From: Terriglobales bacterium
Lineage (GTDB): Bacteria; Acidobacteriota; Terriglobia; Terriglobales; Gp1-AA117
Reading direction: 5' to 3'
DNA length: 5,045 nucleotides
Assembly: GCA_030150795.1 (NCBI GenBank)
Contig: JASLFF010000537.1
Coordinates: 1-5,045, forward strand
Part shown: one piece after another, positions 1-4,838 of the stretch
Layout: every line of letters begins with the position of its first letter
Numbering within the stretch: the first letter of the stretch is position 1
Made by a program: the position numbers and the translations under genes
Notes under the pieces: generated by a model
Seen by the model: the letters and a program-made list of their open reading frames with translations, nothing else
Told to the model about the DNA's origin: nothing
Database searches by the model: none

Positions 1-25
1 ATCAGTACTTGAGCAAGGTATAAAC

Positions 26-1411
26 ATGGTTCAACAATCGGAACTGCATCAAGTGCCTGTATTCGCTGATCTGCCCGACGATCAGATTGAATGGTTCATC
101 AGCCAGTCTGAGGAACTGCATATGAAAGCGGGGGGCACCTACATTCATCAGGGCGATCCTGCGGACTCAATGTTTGTGATCCTTGAAGGGCAGTTGCAGG
201 GCCGCGGCGAATTTGGCGGCGAAACATTTTTCTTCAACAGCAAGGCGGGCGATATCGGCGGCGTGCTGCCCTTTTCCCGGATGAAGTTTTACACGGTGAG
301 TGGACGTGCGTTGACTGATAGCCGCGTCCTGCGTTTTCCCGTTACGGCCTTTCCGCAGCTCATACAAAAAATGCCTGATCTCACGCAGCGATTGGTTGGG
401 CTAATGTCAGACCGCATCCGCGAAGCCACGCGGATAGAGCAGCAGCGCGACCGCCTGGCTGGGCTGGGCAAGCTTTCCGCCGGGCTGGCGCATGAGCTCA
501 ACAACCCTGCATCGGCTGCCCGGCGTGCCACCAGCCAGCTACGCACCACCATGAAACGCATCAAAGACGCGAGCCACGCCCTGGGAGCGCACGATCTTAC
601 CGCCGCTCAACGCGCCGAGATCGAAAAGCTGGAGGCATCACTGGTTCAGCAAGACGGCCCGCCGCCGGACACGCTCACCATCAGCACGCTGGAAGAAGAA
701 ATCGACTCCTGGCTGCGCGCTCATGGTCAAGACGATCTCTGGCAGTTGGCTTCCGACCTGGCGCACAAAAATATCCAACCTGCGGCGCTGGACCGTTTGT
801 ACGCAACCCTTGATGCTGACACAGCCCGCGCGGCCCTGGTACGGATTGCGGCGTCCATGGAGATTGCCAACTTGCTCAATGAAATTGAAAGCAGCACTTC
901 GCGCATCTCTGACCTGGTCCGCGCCATCAAGGAATACACTTACATGGACCAGTCGCCGGTCCAGAATGTGGACATCGTAAAGAGCCTTGAGACCACGCTC
1001 ACGATTTTGAACCACAAGCTGAAACGGGGAGTCACTGTTCAGCGCGACTACCAGCGCGTTCCGTTTCTGGTGAATTCTTTTGGCAGTGAACTGAATCAGG
1101 TCTGGACCAACGTGATTGATAACGCGATTGACGCCATGGGCGGCCAGGGTGAGCTTCGCATCCGCACATATCGCGAGGACGCGTGTGTAGTCGTGGAAAT
1201 CGCGGACAACGGCCCGGGGATTCCGGAGAAGGTCTTGCCTCACATCTTCGAACCATTTTTTACGACCAAAGGCGTTGGCCAGGGAACGGGATTGGGATTG
1301 GATACTGCTTCACGCATCGTGCGCAAGCATCGTGGACAGATCCAGGTGAACTCAAAACCCGGCGATACGCGGTTTCAGATATGGCTTCCCCTGGCGGAAG
1401 CGACGGTGTAG
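26..1411 (+). CDS. Cyclic-nucleotide-binding-fold sensor histidine kinase
   Basis: This is a predicted soluble sensor histidine kinase of 461 residues with no signal peptide or membrane segment. Residues about 9-125 form a cNMP-binding (Crp/Fnr-like) beta-roll, with HQGDPADSMFVILEG at 41-55. The phosphate-binding cassette is atypical: GDIGGVLPFSR at 75-85 lacks the FGE...R-A signature of cAMP binders, so the ligand is unknown. A helix leads to the H-box GKLSAGLAHELNNP (148-161), with H156 the likely phosphoacceptor. About 110 residues then separate this from the second dimerisation helix (280-307). The HATPase domain follows: N-box N362/N366, G1 DNGPGIP (394-400), F-box FEPFF (408-412) and G2 GTGLGL (420-425). 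All ATP-lid landmarks are present, so the kinase should be active. ATG 26 has a weak AAGG seven bases upstream. The frame is open to the left edge, so an earlier start cannot be excluded. No partner response regulator is adjacent on the right. Confidence 0.93.
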   Translation: MVQQSELHQVPVFADLPDDQIEWFISQSEELHMKAGGTYIHQGDPADSMFVILEGQLQGRGEFGGETFFFNSKAGDIGGVLPFSRMKFYTVSGRALTDSRVLRFPVTAFPQLIQKMPDLTQRLVGLMSDRIREATRIEQQRDRLAGLGKLSAGLAHELNNPASAARRATSQLRTTMKRIKDASHALGAHDLTAAQRAEIEKLEASLVQQDGPPPDTLTISTLEEEIDSWLRAHGQDDLWQLASDLAHKNIQPAALDRLYATLDADTARAALVRIAASMEIANLLNEIESSTSRISDLVRAIKEYTYMDQSPVQNVDIVKSLETTLTILNHKLKRGVTVQRDYQRVPFLVNSFGSELNQVWTNVIDNAIDAMGGQGELRIRTYREDACVVVEIADNGPGIPEKVLPHIFEPFFTTKGVGQGTGLGLDTASRIVRKHRGQIQVNSKPGDTRFQIWLPLAEATV

Positions 1412-1491
1412 AGCATCGCTCCGGTCAGTGTTACCCATATTCATTCGTGACAAGGTTTTGCCTGCCGATCTCGGCCACCGTCCCATGACGA

Positions 1492-1524
1492 CGCGGAGAG
1501 TGAAGAGGCTCTCCGCGCGTTTTT
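1492..1524 (+). terminator. Rho-independent terminator after the histidine kinase gene
   Basis: A perfect 9-bp stem, CGCGGAGAG (1492-1500) with CTCTCCGCG (1509-1517), closes an 8-base loop. It can be extended by ACG (1488-1490) pairing with CGT (1518-1520) across one bulged A. The run TTTTT (1520-1524) follows on the + strand. It lies about 80 bases after the kinase stop codon. Read on the minus strand the stem has no U-tract, so it mainly ends rightward transcription. Confidence 0.85.
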
Positions 1525-1564
1525 GTGCGGAGCTTTTAACACCGAGGCCACCCGTCCGAACGCA

Positions 1565-1780
1565 TCATAGCTTCGAAAGAGATGAGGCGCTCTGCGGGGG
1601 TTTAGTTACAGCCGCGTTTTTGGAGTTCGCCTTATCCGGGTTTAAAGCGATCTCCGCCAGCTCAAGGAAGCGGGCATTGTTTACGTCTGTTTGGCGGCGG
1701 TCCCATTCGACTGGCCGTCCCTTGATATTCGAGTGCGGATTGATCCACATTGCCTTGCTGATCTTGCGCCTTTTAGACAT
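1565..1780 (-). CDS. Small hypothetical protein, second gene of a tandem pair
   Basis: This is an unrecognised 71-residue ORF. The N-terminus is basic (MSKRRKISK), the middle has WINPHSNIKGRPVEWDRR (12-29) and a short amphipathic helix NNARFLELAEIAL (34-46), and the C-terminal tail is rich in Ser, Lys and Pro and looks disordered. There are no cysteines, signal peptide or membrane segment. Its ATG lies 15 bp after the stop of the upstream 78-codon ORF on the same strand. The sequence GATAAGGG around that stop could serve as a ribosome binding site about 12 bases from the ATG, which suggests translational coupling. The basic start and the RPVEWDRR stretch could suit nucleic-acid contact, but that is speculation. 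An overlapping + strand reading frame was judged spurious because it crosses the terminator at 1492-1524. Confidence 0.45.
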   Translation of the reverse strand: MSKRRKISKAMWINPHSNIKGRPVEWDRRQTDVNNARFLELAEIALNPDKANSKNAAVTKPPQSASSLSKL

Positions 1781-1795
1781 GAAATGTGAGGGCCC

Positions 1796-2032
1796 TTATC
1801 CTAGATACACGAGAAGACGCGCTTGCAGGCCCGAAATACTATCCAGGTTCAGCGGTTCGGGCCGCTGGTGATAGTGAAAATAGACCGGGCAGTGGTGGAG
1901 AGTTTCCATAACGTCGAGGGTCTTGCGCCTGGGGCTTGCAGCAATCAACAGTCCACAGCCTTTGCAATATGATGCAACCAGTCCAACCGCAAATGGGGCA
2001 GCTTTTCGCCTGCTGGCACGACTATTTATCAT
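1796..2032 (-). CDS. Small CxxC/HHC protein, possible zinc-binding
   Basis: This is a 78-residue ORF of unknown function. The striking part is C23-K-G-C26-G-L-L-I-A-A-S followed about 20 residues later by H46-H47-C48-P-V-Y-F-H53-Y-H55. A CxxC pair followed by a His/Cys cluster at this spacing suggests one zinc site, perhaps a small treble-clef or zinc-ribbon fold. This is inferred from the pattern, not from a recognised family. The N-terminus is basic (RASRRK), which would suit RNA or DNA contact. ATG 2032 was chosen because AAAGAG lies seven bases upstream; an in-frame TTG two codons earlier (2038) would destroy that spacing. It is the first gene of a probable two-gene unit with the 71-codon ORF 15 bp downstream. 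It could still be a chance ORF, but the amino-acid pattern argues against that. Confidence 0.55.
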   Translation of the reverse strand: MINSRASRRKAAPFAVGLVASYCKGCGLLIAASPRRKTLDVMETLHHCPVYFHYHQRPEPLNLDSISGLQARLLVYLG

Positions 2033-2059
2033 GGTCAATCTCTTTCACCCGGTTCTTTC

Positions 2060-2088
2060 ATTAAAATCGAGTTGAGTTGCGCTGTCTG
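2060..2088 (-). promoter_or_regulatory. Candidate sigma-70 promoter of the small tandem ORFs
   Basis: On the minus strand, CAGACA (2088-2083) and TTTAAT (2065-2060) are 17 bases apart. They match the -35 consensus at 4 of 6 positions and the -10 consensus at 5 of 6. Transcription would start near 2053, about 20 bases before ATG 2032, which leaves room for the AAAGAG ribosome binding site. The match is modest and has no experimental support. Confidence 0.35.
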
Positions 2089-2124
2089 TTCAATCCGGTA
2101 CATGAGCAGAGAGCTAAAATATTC

Positions 2125-2205
2125 CGCCGCAGATGAATGCTGACAAAGCGCCGATCAGAAAAATCTGACCACTGATTTTCACTGATGACACTGATAGGAA
2201 ACGGG
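2125..2205. repeat. 81-bp intergenic repeat, copy 1
   Basis: This copy matches 2284-2364 at 79 of 81 bases, with an offset of 159 bp. It begins CGCCGCAGATGA, contains a small TCAGA/TCTGA stem with a 4-base loop, then three CACTGAT units spaced 9-10 bases apart, and ends GGAAACGGG. It lies in the spacer between two leftward transcription units. The resemblance to the GCAGAT/CACTGAT-type dispersed repeats of acidobacterial and other soil genomes is from memory. Confidence 0.9.
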
Positions 2206-2220
2206 AAAGCAAGAGCCTTA

Positions 2221-2250
2221 ACCACAAAGGACACAAAGGAACACGAAGGA
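2221..2250. repeat. Three tandem 10-bp ACACAAAGGA-type units
   Basis: Three consecutive decamers, ACCACAAAGG, ACACAAAGGA and ACACGAAGGA, sit between the two 81-bp copies. This purine-rich series resembles the ACCACAGAGGACACAGAGG-type intergenic repeat seen in many soil bacteria, which often accompanies CAGAT-type repeats. No coding potential is apparent. Confidence 0.75.
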
Positions 2251-2283
2251 GAACGGGAGATCCAGAAAACCCAAGGACCCTTT

Positions 2284-2364
2284 CGCCGCAGATGATTGCT
2301 GACAAAGCGCCGATCAGAAAGATCTGACCACTGATTTTCACTGATGACACTGATAGGAAACGGG
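2284..2364. repeat. 81-bp intergenic repeat, copy 2
   Basis: This is the second copy of the 81-bp element at 2125-2205. It differs at two bases: A to T in the GATGAA/GATGAT segment and A to G in the loop of the small TCAGA/TCTGA stem. The three CACTGAT units are unchanged. The near identity suggests recent duplication or gene conversion. The 159-bp offset is a multiple of three, which creates misleading repetitive open frames across the region. Confidence 0.9.
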
Positions 2365-2400
2365 TGATCCGGACTTCCGGCCCGGAACAACAAGAATTTG

Positions 2401-2460
2401 CCGCGGATCAACCATAAATGGTGCGACGGCGGATGACACGGATCAAGAAATCGAGATCCG
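2401..2460. repeat. Decayed third copy of the GCAGAT/GGAT repeat, with hairpin
   Basis: CCGCGGATCA (2401-2410) and GGCGGATGACACGGATCA (2429-2446) keep the unit pattern of the 81-bp repeats with G in place of A in the core, but without overall identity. Two small stems are present: ACCAT/ATGGT at 2411-2422, and CGGATC (2439-2444) with GATCCG (2455-2460) around a 10-base loop. The second stem lies just downstream of the MEDS-PAS gene but lacks a U-tract on the minus strand, so it is not called as a terminator. Confidence 0.4.
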
Positions 2461-2473
2461 GGAAACAAGTTGC

Positions 2474-3562
2474 TTAACTTGCAAGCGCGGCTTTTTTGCC
2501 GGGAACATCCAACGGAGCAGAAGCAGGGTCGTGTTCCGGGGCAGGAGTTACATCGGATACTACGCCCAGCATAAGAGGAGACCCGCTGTTGTAAAAGGTC
2601 TTCCCCTGCATGGCAACGATTCGTGTGCCATCGCCTTGCCTGACGCGGAACGTTGCCTTGAAGTCTTTACGATGCCGCTGTGCCGCCTGCAGCCTGGCAA
2701 ATACATCTTCGCGATCACCCGAGTAATACATCAAGTCCATCAAATGCCCCAGGCGGATCCTGCTTGCCGCAGTGAAGCCGAGCAGCTTGGCAGCGGCCGA
2801 GGAGAATGAAAACGTGTCATTCACAATATCGAGTTCCCAGGTGCCGGCCCGCGTGACCTGCTGCAGCAACTGAACGCGTTCCTGGCCGATCCGGATCTCT
2901 GTTTCCAGCGCTTTGGCTTTCTGCTGGAGCCTGGCAGCACTGCGGCGGCGCTGCATGTCACTCCCGTGTACGGGATAACCTTCCGCCGGATTCACTTCAG
3001 TATGCTCGCCGCAAATGCTGAAAAAGAGCTGGCGGTGCTCCATGCGATCAAAAACGCCGATGGGGTATCCGCACAGGAGGTCAAAAGGATACTGCTCGGA
3101 GAGTTCGTTCCAGAGTTCTTCCAGCCGCAGAGTGGCGTCCCGCTTACCTTCCGCCCATAAAAGAGCGACCATCTCACCAAAAGCGACCAGACGGCAGCCG
3201 GGCTTTGTCCGGGCGGCGGCCTGGCTTACCAGTGCGCCTACCGTCTCCTGGAATTTCTGTTTATCAGGTCCGCCACCTACCATGAAGCCGGCGAGAGTTT
3301 CAGCGGCGTCCAACTGAATAAATAGCCCCGCCTTGACGGCGGAGGAGGCATCAATTTTGCGCAAACGCAGCTCTTCCTCCAGGCCCTGGCGGTGTGCTTT
3401 GGTGGCAATCACGATGGCGGTATCCCCGGCCTCCAAAGCTGTGCCAATATGCTTGCCCAAGGCCTCAATCAAAGCCGAGTCATGCTCATAGAATTGGACA
3501 GCATGGCGGCAGGCATGTTTTATGGGATTCAGCTCAATTTCAGCGGTGCGACGGTCAGGCAT
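2474..3562 (-). CDS. MEDS-PAS sensory protein without output domain
   Basis: This 362-residue cytoplasmic sensor carries a MEDS domain (named for the methylotroph regulator DcmR sensory region) at about residues 20-175. Visible MEDS landmarks are HAVQFYEHD near 20, GEMVALLW at 129-136 and LLCGYP around 162-167. A basic, Gln/Arg-rich helical linker (about 203-238) leads to a PAS fold at about 236-340, with GTWELDI at 240-246, FRVRQGDGT at 305-313 and the closing strand GVVSDVT at 333-339. In most relatives this PAS ending runs into a histidine kinase. Here only a Pro/Ala-rich tail of about 23 residues follows before the stop, so no kinase, cyclase, GGDEF or DNA-binding domain is present. ATG 3562 was chosen; an in-frame GTG at 3586 would add eight residues, and neither has a good ribosome binding site. 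It is divergent from the degenerate receiver gene at 3910. It probably senses a small ligand or redox signal and acts by protein contact; the ligand is unknown. Confidence 0.9.
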   Translation of the reverse strand: MPDRRTAEIELNPIKHACRHAVQFYEHDSALIEALGKHIGTALEAGDTAIVIATKAHRQGLEEELRLRKIDASSAVKAGLFIQLDAAETLAGFMVGGGPDKQKFQETVGALVSQAAARTKPGCRLVAFGEMVALLWAEGKRDATLRLEELWNELSEQYPFDLLCGYPIGVFDRMEHRQLFFSICGEHTEVNPAEGYPVHGSDMQRRRSAARLQQKAKALETEIRIGQERVQLLQQVTRAGTWELDIVNDTFSFSSAAAKLLGFTAASRIRLGHLMDLMYYSGDREDVFARLQAAQRHRKDFKATFRVRQGDGTRIVAMQGKTFYNSGSPLMLGVVSDVTPAPEHDPASAPLDVPGKKAALAS

Positions 3563-3646
3563 GGTTAGCCAACTTTCATTGGGCACGCGGCTGGACGCGG
3601 ATTACCCCTGAGACAAATAGGATGCAAAAATAAGGCCGGAATCGAA

Positions 3647-3675
3647 ACTATTTTTGGGCGCCGTTTTGCTGCCAA
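3647..3675 (-). promoter_or_regulatory. Candidate promoter of the MEDS-PAS gene
   Basis: On the minus strand, TTGGCA (3675-3670, 5 of 6 to the -35 consensus) and AATAGT (3652-3647, 4 of 6 to the -10) are 17 bases apart. The start would fall near 3640, giving a leader of about 55-80 bases. A perfect TATAAT further upstream on the same strand (3713-3708) has no recognisable -35 partner and is a weaker alternative. Confidence 0.3.
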
Positions 3676-3698
3676 TACGCGGCAATTGCTTAGTGAGC

Positions 3699-3716
3699 TT
3701 ATATCGAATTATATCG
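3699..3716. repeat. Twin TTATATCG direct repeat, possible operator
   Basis: TTATATCG occurs at 3699-3706 and again at 3709-3716, a 10-bp period that puts both copies on the same face of the helix. It lies in the divergent spacer between the MEDS-PAS and receiver-like genes. Such spacing suits a regulator that binds side by side, but the AT-rich setting means chance is possible. The same bases contain a minus-strand TATAAT. Confidence 0.35.
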
Positions 3717-3770
3717 CAATAAGAGCCGTTTTGCTTTCGATTTGCTTCCATTGATGAGCGGAGCAAGCTC

Positions 3771-3917
3771 TTGCCGGAATATGTACTTGACAAAACCTGC
3801 GCCAGTTTATCTAAGCCGCCCAAAAAGGCGAAATCCAAGCGCAAGAAGAACCCGTTGACAGTTTCGGTTCCAGTGTCTCAGAATATTGCCATCCTTGGAG
3901 TTGAAAGCAATGTCTAA
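3771..3917 (+). CDS. Possible 48-codon leader ORF overlapping the receiver-like gene
   Basis: A TTG start at 3771 is preceded by GGAG (3760-3763) with a 7-base spacer, a better ribosome binding site than many in this window. The 48-residue product has a very basic middle (KPPKKAKSKRKK) and a hydrophobic second half (PLTVSVPVSQNIAILGV). Its TAA stop (3915-3917) overlaps the start of the receiver-like gene within ATGTCTAA, a typical arrangement for translational coupling. Against it: the start codon is rare, the family is unknown, third-position GC is only about half, and a competing 33-codon ATG frame begins at 3754. Treat it as a candidate. Confidence 0.25.
   Translation: MPEYVLDKTCASLSKPPKKAKSKRKKNPLTVSVPVSQNIAILGVESNV
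3787..3815 (+). promoter_or_regulatory. Candidate upstream promoter of the receiver-like gene
   Basis: A perfect TTGACA (3787-3792) is followed after 17 bases by TCTAAG (3810-3815), which matches the -10 consensus at 4 of 6 positions. It would give a leader of nearly 90 bases before ATG 3910 and would leave the possible leader ORF starting at 3771 incomplete in the transcript. Confidence 0.3.
3855..3884 (+). promoter_or_regulatory. Candidate proximal promoter of the receiver-like gene
   Basis: A second perfect TTGACA (3855-3860) lies 18 bases before CAGAAT (3879-3884), a 4 of 6 match to the -10 consensus. Transcription would start near 3891, just upstream of the GGAG ribosome binding site at 3897-3900. 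Two perfect -35 hexamers within 70 bp suggest dual promoters, or that only one is real. Confidence 0.35.
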
Positions 3918-4275
3918 GCGCATCCTCTCGGTTTCATATGACATGAGTCTGCTGGCAACACGTAAAATGCTGCTAGAGCAAAAGGGCTATGCCGTACAGA
4001 ATGCGTTAGGTTTCAGCAAGGCCCTTGAGTCTTGCCGTGCTGGTGGCTTCGATCTATTCATTCTGGGGCACTCCATTCCGCACGATGACAAATTAGCATT
4101 GATAGAATCATTTCGCACCCACTGCCCCGCTCCGATTGTCTCTCTTGAACGACTCGGCGAACACTTTGTCCAATGCGACTATCACGCATCGCCGGATGAT
4201 CCCGAAAAGTTTTTAGAGATAATCGACGACATCCTTACCGGACGGGAAAGCCGAGCCAAGCTAAGATTCGCCTAG
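3910..4275 (+). CDS. Stand-alone degenerate receiver (pseudo-receiver) protein
   Basis: This 121-residue single-domain protein has a CheY-like fold: KRILSVSYD (strand 1), LEQKGYAVQNA (helix 1 to strand 2), FDLFILGHSIP (47-57), CPAPIVSLE (72-80), and a last helix DPEKFLEIIDDIL (97-109). Every catalytic site differs from a true receiver. The acidic pair is S9-Y10, the phosphoacceptor Asp is G53, the switch Thr/Ser is E80, and the conserved Lys is S94. Aspartyl phosphorylation as in CheY is therefore not expected; a role as a protein-interaction or ligand-binding module is more likely. I recall similar LGHSIP-type receivers in acidobacterial genomes. ATG 3910 is supported by GGAG at 3897-3900, nine bases upstream; an in-frame TTG at 3886 has no such site. 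The gene is divergent from the MEDS-PAS gene, and no output domain is attached. No strong terminator follows; A5...T5 pairing at 4284-4306 is weak. Confidence 0.88.
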   Translation: MSKRILSVSYDMSLLATRKMLLEQKGYAVQNALGFSKALESCRAGGFDLFILGHSIPHDDKLALIESFRTHCPAPIVSLERLGEHFVQCDYHASPDDPEKFLEIIDDILTGRESRAKLRFA

Positions 4276-4362
4276 AGCCGCGTAAAAAGCCCGCCTTGCC
4301 GTTTTTAAAAGGGATAATTGCGAAACTTTTGTATTGACTCCAGGGGCGAATAAATGGTAGAG

Positions 4363-4371
4363 TGCTATATT
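4363..4371 (+). promoter_or_regulatory. Extended -10 promoter element with no ORF downstream
   Basis: TGC followed by TATATT (4366-4371) fits an extended -10 element (TGn plus 5 of 6 of TATAAT), which can work without a good -35. The nearest -35-like hexamer, TTGACT at 4334-4339, is 26 bases away and too far. A start near 4378 would transcribe the hairpin-rich stretch to the right, where no gene on this strand follows. Confidence 0.35.
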
Positions 4372-4372
4372 C

Positions 4373-4448
4373 GGCCCTAGGTTGAAGTGTGCCTTGGGGC
4401 CATGATCTTTGACAACTTTAAAGCTTCTAGCTGCTGGCTAATAGCCAG
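4373..4448 (+). ncRNA. Candidate small structured RNA
   Basis: Immediately after the extended -10 element, GGCCCTAGG (4373-4381) can pair with CCTTGGGGCC (4392-4401) in a 9-bp stem containing two G-U pairs around an 11-base loop. A second perfect stem follows, CTGGCT (4434-4439) with AGCCAG (4443-4448) around AAT. No U-tract terminator is visible directly after it, so the 3' end is undefined. It could instead be unrelated repeat DNA. No known RNA family is recognised. Confidence 0.2.
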
Positions 4449-4485
4449 GAAACCGCGAACGACGCTAAGTGAAGATCCCTGGAAC

Positions 4486-4518
4486 CTACGCCAATCTGGG
4501 ATGGCCCTGGGATGACCC
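4486..4518. repeat. CTACGCCAATCTGGGATG repeat, copy a
   Basis: This 33-bp unit shares CTACGCCAATCTGG with 4797-4829 and 4839-4858, and it continues with GGGATG and ACCC as in the second copy. Read on the minus strand it gives CATCCCAGATTGGCGTAG, which fits a dispersed intergenic repeat family. No protein function is implied. Confidence 0.75.
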
Positions 4519-4547
4519 GAGGTAAGTCCTTCGAAATCCTAATTGAA

Positions 4548-4572
4548 GGGTAGGGGGAGGGGTAGTCTAGGG
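4548..4572 (+). other. G-quadruplex-forming motif
   Basis: Four G-runs, GGG, GGGGG, GGGG and GGG, are separated by loops of 2, 1 and 7 bases, which fits the standard G3+N1-7 rule. It lies inside the non-coding region between converging genes, shortly after the first CTACGCCAATCTGG repeat. Confidence 0.6.
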
Positions 4573-4589
4573 ATGGCTTCGACGATTGA

Positions 4590-4633
4590 GGTCCTTCATT
4601 CGCGGCAAAAACGGCCGCTCTTTCAGGATGACA
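4590..4633. repeat. CHPER-type dispersed repeat with GCGGC/GCCGC hairpin
   Basis: On the minus strand this reads TGTCATCCTGAAAGAGCGGC followed by GTTTTTGCCGCGAATGAAGGACCTC. It resembles the TGTCATCCTGAGCG...GAAGGACC repeat that is scattered through acidobacterial and other genomes and is often mis-annotated as 'CHPERSEG' proteins. The core forms a 5-bp GCGGC/GCCGC stem (4602-4606 with 4614-4618). The family assignment is from memory. Confidence 0.6.
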
Positions 4634-4796
4634 GTTTGAGGCGCGGCGAATTTCCACCCCGTCAAGCCAACGGGCGGGCTTCGTCGGGGGGCCGGTTTGC
4701 GCCGCGCGTCTTTCGGGAGATCGCCGTGATCGCACGACATCGCGCGGAATCGAAGGCCCGTCAACTCTGCGCCAATTGATGCCTCATCGCTGAACC

Positions 4797-4829
4797 CTAC
4801 GCCAATCTGGAATGATTTGGGATGCACCC
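4797..4829. repeat. CTACGCCAATCTGGGATG repeat, copy b
   Basis: Second copy of the unit at 4486-4518, the same length (33 bp), with CTACGCCAATCTGG identical and GGGATG and ACCC conserved further along. A more decayed relative, CTGCGCCAATTGATG, may lie just upstream at 4767-4781. Confidence 0.75.
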
Positions 4830-4838
4830 CTCTCAAGT

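Noticed and set aside
1..12. Possible end of an upstream gene (codons for Ile-Ser-Thr then TGA at 10-12)
   Set aside because: Four codons are too few to support a gene; any frame can end this way by chance.
638..1243. 201-codon minus-strand frame inside the kinase gene
   Set aside because: Antisense shadow of a clearly coding histidine kinase region.
1428..1871. 147-codon + strand frame after the kinase gene
   Set aside because: It runs through a perfect intrinsic terminator (1492-1524), has Arg/Cys/Leu-rich noise composition, and overlaps the more convincing small minus-strand ORFs.
2439..2460. CGGATC/GATCCG hairpin downstream of the MEDS-PAS gene
   Set aside because: It lacks a U-tract on the minus strand and is part of a decayed repeat, so it was not called as a terminator.
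2061..2468. Long minus-strand open frame with repeated FPISVISENQWSD segments
   Set aside because: It is only the translation of the two 81-bp repeats; their 159-bp offset is divisible by three, so the frame stays open. No start signal or protein-like composition outside the repeats.
3602..3844. 80-codon minus-strand frame upstream of, and in frame with, the MEDS-PAS gene
   Set aside because: TTG start without a ribosome binding site, stop codon 15 bp before the GTG of the next gene, no motif, and it covers the candidate promoters. Kept out as probably accidental.
4283..4307. Possible terminator after the pseudo-receiver gene (TAAAAA/TTTTTA)
   Set aside because: The stem is only A-U pairs around a GC-rich, non-pairing 13-base loop, so it is too weak to call.
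4427..4735. 102-codon minus-strand frame containing CHPERAAVFAANEG
   Set aside because: This is the familiar false protein made by translating a dispersed TGTCATCCTGA-type repeat.
4543..4836. Further open frames on both strands in the dnaB-proximal spacer
   Set aside because: They are Arg/Pro/Ser-rich translations of GC-rich repeats, with no ribosome binding site and no recognisable motif.
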